Below the pieces are notes generated by a model. That model worked only from the letters and a program-made list of their open reading frames with translations. It searched no databases and was not told the origin of the DNA. A stretch of DNA of 64,000 bases, taken from contig NZ_FOQI01000001.1 in the NCBI RefSeq assembly GCF_900113705.1, positions 558,001-622,000 of the forward strand, given 5' to 3'. Every line of letters begins with the position of its first letter. The stretch's first letter is position 1. This DNA comes from Collimonas sp. OK307 (GTDB lineage: Bacteria; Pseudomonadota; Gammaproteobacteria; Burkholderiales; Burkholderiaceae_D). Below, one piece after another: positions 45,487 through 55,106 of this stretch. The position numbers and the translations under genes were made by a program.

Positions 45487-47478
45487 ATGGCAACCAAAAA
45501 ATCACCGCAATCTGACTATAGCGAATCATCGATCCGTGTACTGAAGGGCCTGGAACCGGTCAAGCAACGCCCGGGCATGTACACCCGCACCGAAAATCCG
45601 CTGCATATCATTCAGGAAGTGATTGACAACGCCTCGGACGAAGCGCTCGGCGGATTTTGCAAAAATATCCTGGTCACCCTGAATGCCGACGGCAGCGTCA
45701 GTGTCGAGGATGATGGCCGCGGCATTCCAGTCGGCATGCATCCGGAAGAAAAAGTACCGACGGTAGAAATCGTATTCACCCGCCTGCATGCCGGCGGCAA
45801 GTTCGACAAAGGCAGCGGTGGCGCCTACTCGTTTTCCGGCGGCTTGCACGGGGTCGGCGTCTCGGTTACCAACGCCCTCTCCTCGCGGTTGGAAATCACG
45901 GTCTGGCGCGAAGGCGGCATGCATCACATGGTGTTTGCCGACGGCGATGTGATTGAAAAACTGAAATCCCAACCGCTCAGCCGCGAAGACAGCAAGAAAT
46001 CAGGTACCCGCGTGACCGCCTGGCCGAATCCCAAATACTTCGATTCGCCGGCCATCTCGCAGCCGGAATTGCAGCGCTTGCTGCGCTCCAAGGCGGTGTT
46101 GCTGCCTGGCGTCAAAGTCACCCTGTTGAACGCCAAGAGCGGTGACAGCCAGACCTGGCAATACGACCAGGGCTTGCGCGGCTATCTGATGGAGTCGCTG
46201 GCGCAATCCTCCAATGCCGATCCGCTGATTCCTCTGTTCGAAGGCGAGCAATACGCCAATGCCGACGCTGAAGGATTCGCCGAAGGCGAAGGCGCGGCCT
46301 GGGTCGTCGCCTGGACCGAGGACGGCGCCATCGTGCGCGAATCCTACGTGAACCTGATTCCGACTTCAGCCGGCGGCACCCATGAATCCGGCTTGCGCGA
46401 AGGCTTGTTCGGCGCGGTCAAGAGCTTTGTTGAAATGCATTCGCTGCTGCCCAAGGGCGTCAAGCTGTTGCCGGAAGATGTGTTTGCGCGCGTCTCCTTC
46501 GTCTTGTCCGCCAAGGTGCTGGACCCGCAGTTCCAGGGCCAGATCAAGGAACGCTTGAATTCACGCGACGCGGTGCGGCTGGTTTCCACCTATACCCGTC
46601 CGGCGCTGGAACTGTGGCTGAACCAGCACGTAGAATACGGCAAGAAGCTGGCCGACCTGGTAATCAAACAGGCTCAGAACCGTCTGCGCTCGGCGCAAAA
46701 AGTCGAAAAGAAGAAATCCTCCGGGGTTGCCGTCTTGCCTGGCAAACTGACTGATTGCGAATCCAGCGACATCACCCGCAATGAACTGTTCCTGGTCGAG
46801 GGCGACTCCGCGGGCGGCTCCGCAAAAATGGGCCGCGACAAGGAATTCCAGGCGATCCTGCCATTGCGCGGCAAGGTGCTGAACTCCTGGGAAACCGAGC
46901 GCGACCGGCTGTTCGCCAACAATGAAATCCACGATATCGCGGTCGCTATCGGCGTCGATCCTCACAGCAAAACCGACACCATCGATTTCAGCGGCCTGCG
47001 TTATGGCAAGATCTGCATCCTGTCCGATGCGGACGTCGATGGCTCACACATCCAGGTATTGCTGCTGACCCTGTTTTTCCGCCACTTTCCGCAATTGATC
47101 GATCGCGGCAATATCTGCATCGCCCGGCCGCCGCTATACCGGGTCGATGCCCCGGCGCGCGGCAAGAAGCCGGCGCAGAAAATTTACGCCCTGGACGACG
47201 GTGAACTGGAAGCCATCGAAGATAAACTGCGCAAGGATGGCGTCAAGGACAGCGCCTGGTCCATCTCCCGCTTCAAAGGCCTGGGCGAAATGAACGCCGA
47301 GCAACTGTGGGAAACCACGATGAATCCGGATACCCGCAGGTTGCTGCCGGTCTTGCTCGGCAATTTCGACCTGGAAGCGTCGGAAAACCGCTTCAATATG
47401 CTGATGGGCAAGGGCGAAGCTGCGGCACGCCGGGCCTGGATTGAAGAACATGGCAATGAGGCCGAGGCGGATATCTAA
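45487..47478 (+). CDS. parE: Topoisomerase IV subunit B
   Basis: ParE is the ATPase and TOPRIM subunit of topoisomerase IV, which unlinks daughter chromosomes. The 663-residue protein has the GHKL ATPase (DNASDEALGG, DDGRGIPVGMH, GGLHGVGVSVTNAL), a transducer domain and the TOPRIM domain (EGDSAGGSAKMGRDKEF, ILSDADVDGSHI). The C-terminal segment contains SRFKGLGEMNAEQLWETTM. The lack of the extra GyrB insertion and the nearby parC separate it from gyrB. Confidence 0.95.
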   Translation: MATKKSPQSDYSESSIRVLKGLEPVKQRPGMYTRTENPLHIIQEVIDNASDEALGGFCKNILVTLNADGSVSVEDDGRGIPVGMHPEEKVPTVEIVFTRLHAGGKFDKGSGGAYSFSGGLHGVGVSVTNALSSRLEITVWREGGMHHMVFADGDVIEKLKSQPLSREDSKKSGTRVTAWPNPKYFDSPAISQPELQRLLRSKAVLLPGVKVTLLNAKSGDSQTWQYDQGLRGYLMESLAQSSNADPLIPLFEGEQYANADAEGFAEGEGAAWVVAWTEDGAIVRESYVNLIPTSAGGTHESGLREGLFGAVKSFVEMHSLLPKGVKLLPEDVFARVSFVLSAKVLDPQFQGQIKERLNSRDAVRLVSTYTRPALELWLNQHVEYGKKLADLVIKQAQNRLRSAQKVEKKKSSGVAVLPGKLTDCESSDITRNELFLVEGDSAGGSAKMGRDKEFQAILPLRGKVLNSWETERDRLFANNEIHDIAVAIGVDPHSKTDTIDFSGLRYGKICILSDADVDGSHIQVLLLTLFFRHFPQLIDRGNICIARPPLYRVDAPARGKKPAQKIYALDDGELEAIEDKLRKDGVKDSAWSISRFKGLGEMNAEQLWETTMNPDTRRLLPVLLGNFDLEASENRFNMLMGKGEAAARRAWIEEHGNEAEADI

Positions 47479-47601
47479 AAAATTTTCCCTTGGCAACTAT
47501 GGCGCCTTTACCGGCGCCGGCCATCGGGATCTGCAAAACGTATTATCATGGTCCGAGTTTTACGCGGCTATACTGCGCAGTTGTAGGCTTCACCGCCTCT
47601 A

Positions 47602-47627
47602 TAGCTCAACTCAGTAGCTCAACTCAG
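47602..47627. repeat. Perfect 13-bp tandem duplication before the transglycosylase gene
   Basis: TAGCTCAACTCAG occurs twice head to tail (47602-47614 and 47615-47627), 40 bp before the ATG of the lytic transglycosylase gene. Confidence 0.85.
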
Positions 47628-47666
47628 CTTGCCGGTTATCCGCAGCTCCGATCATTTAAAGTAACA

Positions 47667-48536
47667 ATGAAGCAACTCCGCCATCATTTGAGCCGATTTT
47701 TCACAGGTACCCTGCTGACGCTCGCACTACTGACTACGGTCGGCAGCGCGCGCGCGGATATCTTCGGCTATATCGATGCGGATGGCATGGGGCATTTCTC
47801 GACTGAAAAACTGGATAACCGTTATCAATTGTTCATGCGCGGCGATGGCTTTTTCGACTCATCCCAACTAGCTGCCGGCAGTGTCAGGCCACTTGATCCG
47901 AAGGTGCGCAACAGTCCGTTGTTCCGCTACCTGTCGCAACATCCGAATCTTAAAAAATACGAAGCGCTGGTGGACCAGGCAGCGCAAGAATTTGCGCTGG
48001 AGCCAGCGCTGCTAAAGGCTGTGATGGCTGCCGAATCCGGCTTCAATCCGGCCGCCGTGTCACCGAAAGGCGCGATCGGCCTGATGCAAATCATGCCGGC
48101 CACAGCCGAGCGCTATGGCTTGACCGGCGACAGCAAAAAACCGGTTGAGAAAAAACTCACTGACCCACGCACCAATATCCGCCTGGGCGCCCGCTACCTG
48201 CGCGATCTGCTGAAGCTCTACCCGGCCCAGCAAGAGCTGGTGATTGCCTCTTACAACGCTGGCGAAGGCGCCGTACAAAAGTACAATAACAAGGTGCCGC
48301 CGTATCCTGAAACACGCATGTATGTACAACTGGTGCGGCAATTTTATCAATTGTACAAACCAGGATTTGACCAGCCCGCCGAAAGCAAGGTTGACGGCAA
48401 TAATGCCGGACTGAAGCGCATCCGCCTGGTAATTCCCGGTCGCAGCAACATGCCGGCTGACATACCGCCGGTAGCCGCAACGCCAATTCCGCCAGCTGCG
48501 GCAATACCCGCGGCAGCAACGCCTTTTATCGAATAA
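47667..48536 (+). CDS. Exported lytic transglycosylase (SLT domain)
   Basis: This murein hydrolase cleaves the glycan backbone with formation of 1,6-anhydro ends. From the ATG at 47667 the precursor has 289 residues with a signal peptide cleaved after GSARA (about residue 30). A DUF4124-like start ([16 protein letters not shown]) follows. The SLT domain covers about 100-245, with catalytic Glu123 in [20 protein letters not shown], then [13 protein letters not shown] and [10 protein letters not shown]. The tail is Pro/Ala-rich. An earlier start adds 59 unrelated residues and is rejected. It lies between parE and parC on the same strand. Confidence 0.93.
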   Translation: MKQLRHHLSRFFTGTLLTLALLTTVGSARADIFGYIDADGMGHFSTEKLDNRYQLFMRGDGFFDSSQLAAGSVRPLDPKVRNSPLFRYLSQHPNLKKYEALVDQAAQEFALEPALLKAVMAAESGFNPAAVSPKGAIGLMQIMPATAERYGLTGDSKKPVEKKLTDPRTNIRLGARYLRDLLKLYPAQQELVIASYNAGEGAVQKYNNKVPPYPETRMYVQLVRQFYQLYKPGFDQPAESKVDGNNAGLKRIRLVIPGRSNMPADIPPVAATPIPPAAAIPAAATPFIE

Positions 48537-48561
48537 ATATCAAAATAAGCACCGACTCTAC

Positions 48562-50880
48562 ATGACCGACCAAAACGATCTGTTTGCTACGCCAGATGCA
48601 CCAACCCCGGACGCTGAATCCTTAACCCTTGCCACCTTCGCTGAACGCGCCTACCTCGACTACGCCATTTCGGTAGTCAAAGGACGCGCCCTGCCCGACG
48701 TCTCCGACGGCCAGAAGCCGGTACAGCGCCGCATCCTGTATGCGATGAGCGAACTCGGCCTGAACGCCGCCGCCAAGCCGCGCAAATCGGCGCTGGTGGT
48801 CGGCGACGTGCTGGGTAAGCTGCATCCGCACGGGGATCAATCGGTGTATGACGCACTGGTGCGCATGACCCAGGATTTCTCGCTGCGTTATCCACTGGTC
48901 GACGGCCAGGGTAACTTCGGTTCGCGCGACGGCGACGGCGCAGCGGCGATGCGTTACACCGAGGCACGCCTGACGCCCATCGCCAGATTGCTGCTGGAAG
49001 AAATCGACATGGGCACAGTCGATTTCCAACCCAACTACGATGGTTCCACCGAAGAACCGAAACTGCTGCCGGCACGCCTGCCCTTTGTATTACTGAATGG
49101 CGCTTCGGGAATTGCGGTCGGTCTCGCCACCGAAATCCCATCGCACAATTTGCAGGAAGTCGCCAAGGCGGCGGTAGCCTTGATCCGTAACCCGGGTTTA
49201 AGCCATGCCGAATTGATGCAAATCATCCCCGGCCCGGACTTCCCTGGCGGCGGCCAGATCATTACCTCCGCCACCGCGATTTCGGAAATGTACGAAAGCG
49301 GACGCGGCAGCCTGAAAGTGCGCGCCACCTGGAAAATCGAAGACCTGGCGCGCGGTCAATGGCAGGCCGTAGTCACGGAATTGCCGCCTGGCGCTTCTTC
49401 GCAAAAGATCCTGGAAGAAATCGAAGAGCTGACCAATCCGAAAATCAAGCTTGGCAAGAAAACCCTGACGCCGGAACAGCTGGCGCTCAAGACTTCGATT
49501 TTATCGGTACTCGATACGGTGCGCGACGAATCGGGGCGGGATGCGCCGGTGCGCCTGGTGTTCGAGCCGAAATCGAAGAACCTGGACCAGACCGAATTCA
49601 CCAACATGCTGTTGGCCCATACTTCGCTGGAAAGCAGCGCCTCGATCAATCTGGTGATGATCGGCGGCGATGGCCGTCCGCGCCAGAAGGGCCTGGGCAT
49701 GATCTTGCGCGAGTGGATCGATTTCCGCTTCACCACCATTACCCGTCGCTCAAAATTCAAGCTGCAAAAGATCGAAGACCGTATCCATATCCTGGAAGGC
49801 CGCGAAGCGATCCTGCTGAATATCGACAAAGTCATCAAGATCATCCGCGAATCGGACGAACCAAAGCCGGCACTGATTACAGCGTTCAACCTGTCCGACC
49901 GCCAGGCCGAAGATATTCTTGAAATCCGCTTGCGTCAGCTGGCGCGCCTGGAGTCGATCAAGATCCAGCAGGAACTAGCTGAACTGCGCAATGAAAAAGC
50001 AACGCTGGTCGATCTGCTCGACAATCCGGCGTCGATGAAACGCCTGGTCATCAAAGAAATCGAAGCCGACCAGAAACAGTTTGGCGATGCCCGCCGTACG
50101 TTGATCGAAGCTGCAGAAAAAGCCGTGGTGGAAACCAGGATCGTCGATGAAGCGGTGACTGTCATCATTTCTCAAAAGGGCTGGGTACGCGCACGTACCG
50201 GCCACGGCCATGATGCCAGCCAGTTCGGCTTCAAAGCCGGTGATGCGTTATACGGTGCGTTCGAATGCCGTACCGTCGACAACCTGCTGACCTTCGGCTC
50301 CAACGGCCGCATCTACTCCGTATCGGTGGCGAGCTTGCCCAACGCGCGCGGCGACGGCGTGCCTATCACTACCCTGATCGACCTGGCTAACGGCAGCAGC
50401 ATACTGCACTATTTTGCCGGCCCGTCCGATTTGATGTTGCTGCTGGCTAGCTCGGGCGGCTATGGTTTCACCGCCAAGATCGGCGATATGCTGAGCCGGG
50501 TGAAAGCTGGCAAATCGTATGTCACGCTGGATGAAGGCGATCTGCCTTTGCCGCCACAAGCTTTGACTAGCGGCTCCAGCGCCATCGCCTGCCTGTCGGA
50601 AAAGGGCCGCTTGCTGGTGTTCGGCCTGGATGAATGCAAAACGCTCAGCAATGGCGGCCGCGGTGTGATCCTTATGGAACTGGAGAGCAACGAGAAACTG
50701 CTGGCGGCACAACCGATCAGTCAGCGCGGCGTGCTGGTGACCGGCATCGGCCGTGGCGGCAAGGCGCAACAGGTGGCCCTGTCGGCTTCGGGGCTGGCGC
50801 CGCATATCGGCAAGCGGGCGCGTAAAGGGAAAATGCTGGAATCGAAACTGAAACCGGCGACACTGACTGCGCAGACCTGA
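48562..50880 (+). CDS. parC: Topoisomerase IV subunit A
   Basis: ParC cuts and rejoins DNA in topoisomerase IV. The 772-residue protein has the winged-helix breakage domain with [18 protein letters not shown] near 50. The active Tyr is in [14 protein letters not shown]. The tower and coiled-coil follow to about 490 ([17 protein letters not shown]). The C-terminal beta-pinwheel has five or six degenerate blades, fewer than in GyrA and lacking a GyrA box, which favours ParC. A terminator follows at once. Confidence 0.95.
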   Translation: MTDQNDLFATPDAPTPDAESLTLATFAERAYLDYAISVVKGRALPDVSDGQKPVQRRILYAMSELGLNAAAKPRKSALVVGDVLGKLHPHGDQSVYDALVRMTQDFSLRYPLVDGQGNFGSRDGDGAAAMRYTEARLTPIARLLLEEIDMGTVDFQPNYDGSTEEPKLLPARLPFVLLNGASGIAVGLATEIPSHNLQEVAKAAVALIRNPGLSHAELMQIIPGPDFPGGGQIITSATAISEMYESGRGSLKVRATWKIEDLARGQWQAVVTELPPGASSQKILEEIEELTNPKIKLGKKTLTPEQLALKTSILSVLDTVRDESGRDAPVRLVFEPKSKNLDQTEFTNMLLAHTSLESSASINLVMIGGDGRPRQKGLGMILREWIDFRFTTITRRSKFKLQKIEDRIHILEGREAILLNIDKVIKIIRESDEPKPALITAFNLSDRQAEDILEIRLRQLARLESIKIQQELAELRNEKATLVDLLDNPASMKRLVIKEIEADQKQFGDARRTLIEAAEKAVVETRIVDEAVTVIISQKGWVRARTGHGHDASQFGFKAGDALYGAFECRTVDNLLTFGSNGRIYSVSVASLPNARGDGVPITTLIDLANGSSILHYFAGPSDLMLLLASSGGYGFTAKIGDMLSRVKAGKSYVTLDEGDLPLPPQALTSGSSAIACLSEKGRLLVFGLDECKTLSNGGRGVILMELESNEKLLAAQPISQRGVLVTGIGRGGKAQQVALSASGLAPHIGKRARKGKMLESKLKPATLTAQT

Positions 50881-50917
50881 AAATGAAAAGCCGGCTTGAA
50901 GTCGGCTTTTCATTTTG
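50881..50917. terminator. Terminator after parC
   Basis: A 13-bp perfect stem (50881-50893 AAATGAAAAGCCG with 50903-50915) and a 9-nt loop begin immediately after the stop codon and end in a TTTT-rich arm. Confidence 0.85.
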
Positions 50918-50930
50918 CCATGTATGCTAC

Positions 50931-51001
50931 GTAGAGTGGGCAGTTCTTTTTGCCCACGCGTTGTCGAATTCGGCGTGGGTAAAAAGACCGGCCCGCCCTA
51001 C
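50931..51001. repeat. Palindromic repeat element (MITE/REP-like)
   Basis: Two 29-bp arms (50931-50959 and 50973-51001) are inverted copies agreeing at 24 of 29 positions, around a 13-bp centre. The outer ends read GTAGAGTGGGC and GCCCGCCCTAC, and the inner ends CCCACGC and GCGTGGG. It lies between parC and the DUF1090 gene, ending 39 bp before the latter's start. It resembles the GTAGGGTGGGC-type palindromic units scattered in betaproteobacterial genomes. Confidence 0.75.
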
Positions 51002-51040
51002 ACGACGGACGTAAAAAACGTCTACACAAAGAAAGGCAAC

Positions 51041-51472
51041 ATGAAAATCAAACTGATCGCTCCCATCATTTCCTTGTCCATGCTGATCGCCGGCTACGCA
51101 CACGCCGACACCGTCAGCTGTGCGACAAAAGCCGGCCAGATCCAGACCCAACTCGACATCGCGAAAAAGGCTGGCAATGCCAATCAAGTCGCCGGGCTGG
51201 GAAAGGCGCTGAAAGAAACGCAGCAACATTGCACCGATGCCCGCCAAAACCAGCGCGCGGAAGAAAAAGTTCGCGAAAAACAAGGCGATGTGGCGGAGGC
51301 CCGGCAAGACATCAGCAAGGCAGAAGCCAGTTTACGCGTAGCGCAAGCAAAGGGCGATACCAAGAAAATCCAGAAGGCACAAAAGAAACTGACCGAAAAA
51401 CAGGGCAAGCTGCAAGAAGCACAGGAAGAGCTGCGCGGCGCGCAAGCTGACCTGGCCGCGCTGAAAGGTTAA
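51041..51472 (+). CDS. Periplasmic DUF1090 (YqjC-like) coiled-coil protein
   Basis: This 143-residue precursor has a signal peptide (LIAPIISLSMLIAGYAHA) and a mature part made almost wholly of charged helix. Typical phrases are KALKETQQHCTDARQNQRA, VREKQGDVAEARQDISKAEA and QKKLTEKQGKLQEAQEELRG. Two Cys (about residues 27 and 67) may form a disulfide. This matches the DUF1090 family (E. coli YqjC), of unknown function. GAAAGG precedes the ATG. A palindromic repeat element lies just upstream and may carry or disturb its promoter. Confidence 0.85.
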   Translation: MKIKLIAPIISLSMLIAGYAHADTVSCATKAGQIQTQLDIAKKAGNANQVAGLGKALKETQQHCTDARQNQRAEEKVREKQGDVAEARQDISKAEASLRVAQAKGDTKKIQKAQKKLTEKQGKLQEAQEELRGAQADLAALKG

Positions 51473-51525
51473 GCCATGGCGCTTTGAAGCGCTGAGCAGC
51501 GCTCACGAAAAATCGCCTTGGCGAC

Positions 51526-51559
51526 ATAAAAAAGGGAGGATCTATCCTCCCTTTTTTAT
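51526..51559. terminator. Bidirectional terminator between DUF1090 and aminotransferase genes
   Basis: AAAAAAGGGAGGA and TCCTCCCTTTTTT form a perfect 13-bp stem with a 4-nt loop between converging genes, giving A/T runs on both sides. Confidence 0.9.
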
Positions 51560-51570
51560 CGCCTGCAGAA

Positions 51571-52764
51571 TCAGATTTTAGAAGCGATCAGCTTACCCAG
51601 TCGCTCGATTCCTTCGCGTATCTTGGCCGGTGGCACAGTAACGAAACTCAAGCGCAAGGTATGCTGTTCCGGCGTATTGCCATAGAACGGCGCGCCAGGC
51701 ACAAACGCTACGTGTTGCGCCACTGCCTCGTCCAGCAATTTCATGCTGTCGATATGCTTTGGCAAAGTGACCCAGATAAACATGCCGCCTTCTGGCTTGG
51801 TCCAGCTGGTGCCGGCCGGGAAATAGGTCCTCAGCGCATCCAGCATGGCGTCGCACTGATCCGAGTACAACTTGCGGATGGTCGGGATATGCTGGTCGAG
51901 GAAGCCGTCCTTGATGGTCTGGTACACCACCATTTGCGTCAGTTGCGCGGTATGCAGGTCGGTGGCTTGCTTGGCCTGTTCCAGCTTCTCGATCAGCGGC
52001 CGCGGCGCTACCACGTAACCCAGGCGTATGCCCGGCGTCAGGATCTTGGAGAAGGAACCCATGTAAATCACCCCGCCCGGATTCATGCTCAGCATCTTCG
52101 GCAACGGTTCGGTGCGATAGCTGAGTGCGCCGTAAGGATCATCCTCGATCAGCGGCAAGCCGAGTCGCGCGCAGATGTCGACCAAGGCGTGACGGCGCTC
52201 TACCGACAAGGTGCGGCCGGTAGGATTCTGGAAATTCGGCAAGGCATACAACATGCGTGCGCCCTGTCCCAAAGTCGCCACTGTTTCCGGAATCAGGCCG
52301 CCGTCGTCGGCAGGCACCGAGACGAAATCAGGGCCGTATAGGGAAAAAGCTTGCAGAGCGCCCAGGTAACTAGGCGTTTCCACCAGCACCTTGCTGCCTT
52401 CGTCGATCAATACCTTACCCAGCAAATCCAGGCCCTGCTGCGAACCGGAAGTCATCATGACTTGATCCGCCATGATCTTGGCGCCGTTGGTCGACAAGGA
52501 ATTGGCGACCCATTCGCGCAGCGGGCCATAACCATCGGTAGGACCGTATTGCAACGCGACCTTACCTTGTTCCGACAGCACTTTGTCAAACGCCACTTTC
52601 AATTGTTCGACAGGGAAAGTGGCCGGCGACGGCAGGCCACCGGCGAAGGAAATGATTTCCGGGCGCATGGTGATCTTCAGGATTTCACGGATCGCCGAGC
52701 TTTGCAATTTTTGCGCACGCTGCGAAAAATGCCATTGCAGCGGTGTTGGGTTTTCGATTTTCAT
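51571..52764 (-). CDS. PLP-dependent class I/II aminotransferase (2-aminoadipate/LysN-like)
   Basis: This 397-residue fold-type I PLP enzyme resembles 2-aminoadipate and aromatic aminotransferases of the MocR-like clade but has no DNA-binding domain. Key features are FAGGLPSPATFP, TSGSQQGLDLLGK, ALPNFQNPTGRTLS with the PLP-ring Asn, IEDDPYGALSY with the Asp that pairs with the ring nitrogen, and the Schiff-base Lys in GSFSKILTPGIRLGYV. The C-terminal LRLSFVTVPP holds the carboxylate-binding Arg. The exact substrate cannot be read from sequence. It precedes a RidA-like gene on the same strand, a sensible pairing because RidA clears enamines released by PLP enzymes. Confidence 0.88.
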   Translation of the reverse strand: MKIENPTPLQWHFSQRAQKLQSSAIREILKITMRPEIISFAGGLPSPATFPVEQLKVAFDKVLSEQGKVALQYGPTDGYGPLREWVANSLSTNGAKIMADQVMMTSGSQQGLDLLGKVLIDEGSKVLVETPSYLGALQAFSLYGPDFVSVPADDGGLIPETVATLGQGARMLYALPNFQNPTGRTLSVERRHALVDICARLGLPLIEDDPYGALSYRTEPLPKMLSMNPGGVIYMGSFSKILTPGIRLGYVVAPRPLIEKLEQAKQATDLHTAQLTQMVVYQTIKDGFLDQHIPTIRKLYSDQCDAMLDALRTYFPAGTSWTKPEGGMFIWVTLPKHIDSMKLLDEAVAQHVAFVPGAPFYGNTPEQHTLRLSFVTVPPAKIREGIERLGKLIASKI

Positions 52765-52926
52765 ACAATTCTCTTCAAGTGATCTTTTTCTGAGTGACTG
52801 TCGTCAATTGCCCGGCCAAGCGAAAGCTCAAACCGGATTGCAACAGCCCGTGGATTTTTATGATCTGCCGTCTCCTGGGCTGGCAGCGGATAGCGCTACC
52901 AGTGTTACGCCACTGCGTTTTGAGGA

Positions 52927-53385
52927 CTACTCCAGTTCAGCAATCATTTCAATTTCCACGCAAGCGCCCAACGGCAGCTGTGCTACACCAAATGCGGAAC
53001 GGGCATGCTTGCCCTGCTCGCCAAATACTTCGCCGATCAATTCGGAAGCACCGTTGGTAACCAGGTGCTGTTCCGTGAAATCAGGCGTTGAATTGACCAG
53101 GCTCATCAGCTTGACGATGCGTTTGACGCGTTTCAGATCGCCGCCGCAAGCTGCTTGCAAGGTAGCGATCAGATCAATCGCAATACTGCGTGCCGCCAAT
53201 TTGGCTTCTTCGGTAGTCGTGTCTTTGCCCAGTTGGCCGACCCAGATCTTGCCGTCCTTCTTAGGCAAATGACCGGACAGGTAAACCGTATTGCCGCTTT
53301 GGGCGTACATCACATAAGCGGCTGCAGGTGTAACGACCGCTGGCAATGTGATATTCAGGGCTTGCAACTTTTCATATACAGACAT
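52927..53385 (-). CDS. RidA/YjgF-family protein
   Basis: This 152-residue trimeric-type protein is of the RidA superfamily, whose members hydrolyse reactive enamine/imine intermediates. It shows TVYLSGHLPKKDGK, the long helix segment AARSIAIDLIATLQAACGGDL and VEIEMIAELE at the end. The Arg that binds the substrate carboxylate in true RidA (SRVxRxxV pattern) is not clearly present in PLGACVEIEM, so it may belong to a divergent subgroup. It lies upstream of the aminotransferase on the same strand. Confidence 0.85.
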   Translation of the reverse strand: MSVYEKLQALNITLPAVVTPAAAYVMYAQSGNTVYLSGHLPKKDGKIWVGQLGKDTTTEEAKLAARSIAIDLIATLQAACGGDLKRVKRIVKLMSLVNSTPDFTEQHLVTNGASELIGEVFGEQGKHARSAFGVAQLPLGACVEIEMIAELE

Positions 53386-53533
53386 CTGACACTCCGAAAA
53401 AAGGGATCATTTGCCGACGCTTTTGGCGTCAGCAGCAATGACGGGATAAATGGGATACAGCCGGGTCGATCCCGGCCAATACATGATTATCTCACCTACC
53501 GCCAAATTTGCGAAAGCCCGGCTTTATATTTTG

Positions 53534-54412
53534 CTATGCAGCTTGCCGCCGCACCGCCATCTTGCGGCCAAGCGCCACCACCACCAGCACTGCCAGCGCA
53601 AACAACATGTTGCTGCTATCCAATGTCTCGCCCAGTATCAATGCAGCTCCCAACAGCGTCAGGAACGGCTGCAATAGTTGCACCTGACCAACCCGCGCAA
53701 TCCCCCCCAGCGCCAAGCCCTTGTACCAAAAGAAAAAGCCGATAAACATTGAAAACAGCGACACATAGGCAAAACCCAGCCAAGCCTTGGACGAAGCACT
53801 GACACCGTATTGCCAGCCCAGCCAGACAGTTATCGGCAACAAGATTGGCAATGCCAATACCAACGCCCAGGCGATTACCTGCTGCCCACCCATGGTTTGC
53901 GATAAACGCCCGCCTTCGGCATAGCCCATGGCGGCAGCTACCACGGCCGCCAGCAATGCCAGATCCGCAGCTTGCAAACCGCCGCCACCCTGGCTCAGGG
54001 CAAACACGATGACAATCACACTACCGATCGCGGCGGCAATCCAGAAACCGGCCGAGGGCCGTTCGCCGAATCGCAAGGCGCCAAACATGGCAGTCGCCAA
54101 CGGTAAAATGCCGAGAACGATGGCGCCATGTGCAGCCGGCACATAACGCATCGCCACAGATGAAAACAAGGGGAAGCCGATCACCACGCCCAGCGCTGTC
54201 AGCGCCAGGGCTTTCCACTGGGCCGCGGTCGGCGGCGGCGCTTTCAGCTTCCATAACAACGGTATCGAGCACAGCGCAGCCACCACCGCCCGGCCGAATG
54301 CGACAAACACCGGATTCAGCTCCGCCACCGCCATCCGCGTAAACGGCAAAGTCAGGCTGAACACAGCCACCCCGACCAGCCCCAGCCACATACCCTTCGA
54401 TTCGTTCGTCAT
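53534..54412 (-). CDS. EamA/DMT-superfamily exporter
   Basis: This 292-residue inner-membrane protein has ten predicted helices in two EamA repeats (about 10-135 and 150-285). Typical stretches are VGVAVFSLTLPFTRMAVAEL, YVPAAHGAIVLGILPLATAMFG and YVSLFSMFIGFFFWYKGLALGG. The family exports amino acids and metabolites, and the substrate here is unknown. The spacer in front of it is filled by a 13-bp tandem-repeat array, and a LysE-type exporter gene lies beyond. Confidence 0.9.
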   Translation of the reverse strand: MTNESKGMWLGLVGVAVFSLTLPFTRMAVAELNPVFVAFGRAVVAALCSIPLLWKLKAPPPTAAQWKALALTALGVVIGFPLFSSVAMRYVPAAHGAIVLGILPLATAMFGALRFGERPSAGFWIAAAIGSVIVIVFALSQGGGGLQAADLALLAAVVAAAMGYAEGGRLSQTMGGQQVIAWALVLALPILLPITVWLGWQYGVSASSKAWLGFAYVSLFSMFIGFFFWYKGLALGGIARVGQVQLLQPFLTLLGAALILGETLDSSNMLFALAVLVVVALGRKMAVRRQAA

Positions 54413-54425
54413 GCTGCCTGTCTTT

Positions 54426-54490
54426 CGTGTTATTTTTTCGTGTTATTTTTTCGGGTTGTTTTTTTGGGTTGTTTTTTTGGGTTGTTTGGC
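54426..54490. repeat. Five 13-bp tandem repeats upstream of the EamA gene
   Basis: Units begin at 54426, 54439, 54452, 54465 and 54478: CGTGTTATTTTTT twice, CGGGTTGTTTTTT, TGGGTTGTTTTTT and TGGGTTGTTTGGC. The first two are identical. The array occupies 65 of the 97 bp between lysE stop and eamA start. Confidence 0.92.
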
Positions 54491-54509
54491 CGTGTTGCCT
54501 CAGCCAGGA

Positions 54510-55106
54510 TCAGAGCCAGATCGATACCGCAGAATAAATTGTCAGCACTACCATTACAGTACAAAACACCCGTTGCCACAGGGGTTGCGCCAGGTAGCGC
54601 CGCAATACCGAGCCGGCGCCGGCCCAAATGCCCACGCATGGCAGGTTGATGACGCAGAACACCAGGCAATAGATGGCGATCGAAAGCCAGATCGGCTGCA
54701 GCGGCGGCAAAAATGCCGAAGCGCTGGTGATGCCCATGATCCAGGCTTTAGGATTGGCGGCCTGGAACGCCGCCGCGCCGAGGAACGTCATCGGCTTACG
54801 GTTGGCGCCGATCTCCGACTTGAACGACATGTCGCGCAATTTCCAGGCCAGATACAGCAAATAGGCCGAGCCCAGCGTTTTCAGGACGACGTGAATTGAT
54901 GGCAACGCCAGCACCAGGCTACCGATGCCGGCAGCGCACAGCACCAGCAACAGGCCGAAACCGAAGGTTACGCCGAGTATGTGCGGAATGGTCCGGTTGA
55001 AGCCGAACATGATGCCCGATGAGGTCAGCATGATGTTGTTCGGCCCCGGCGTGATCGACGACACAAAGGCAAATACGGCCAGCTGCAGCAAAGTCTCCAA
55101 CATCAC
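54510..55106 (-). CDS. LysE/RhtB-family amino-acid exporter
   Basis: This 198-residue inner-membrane exporter has six predicted helices. The N-terminal LLQLAVFAFVSSITPGPNNIM contains the LysE-family SxTPGPN motif, followed by GFNRTIPHILGVTFGFGLLL. Members export lysine, threonine, homoserine or related compounds. It overlaps the DUF2917 gene by 4 bp and is divergent from a MocR-type regulator that probably controls it. Confidence 0.92.
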   Translation of the reverse strand: MMLETLLQLAVFAFVSSITPGPNNIMLTSSGIMFGFNRTIPHILGVTFGFGLLLVLCAAGIGSLVLALPSIHVVLKTLGSAYLLYLAWKLRDMSFKSEIGANRKPMTFLGAAAFQAANPKAWIMGITSASAFLPPLQPIWLSIAIYCLVFCVINLPCVGIWAGAGSVLRRYLAQPLWQRVFCTVMVVLTIYSAVSIWL

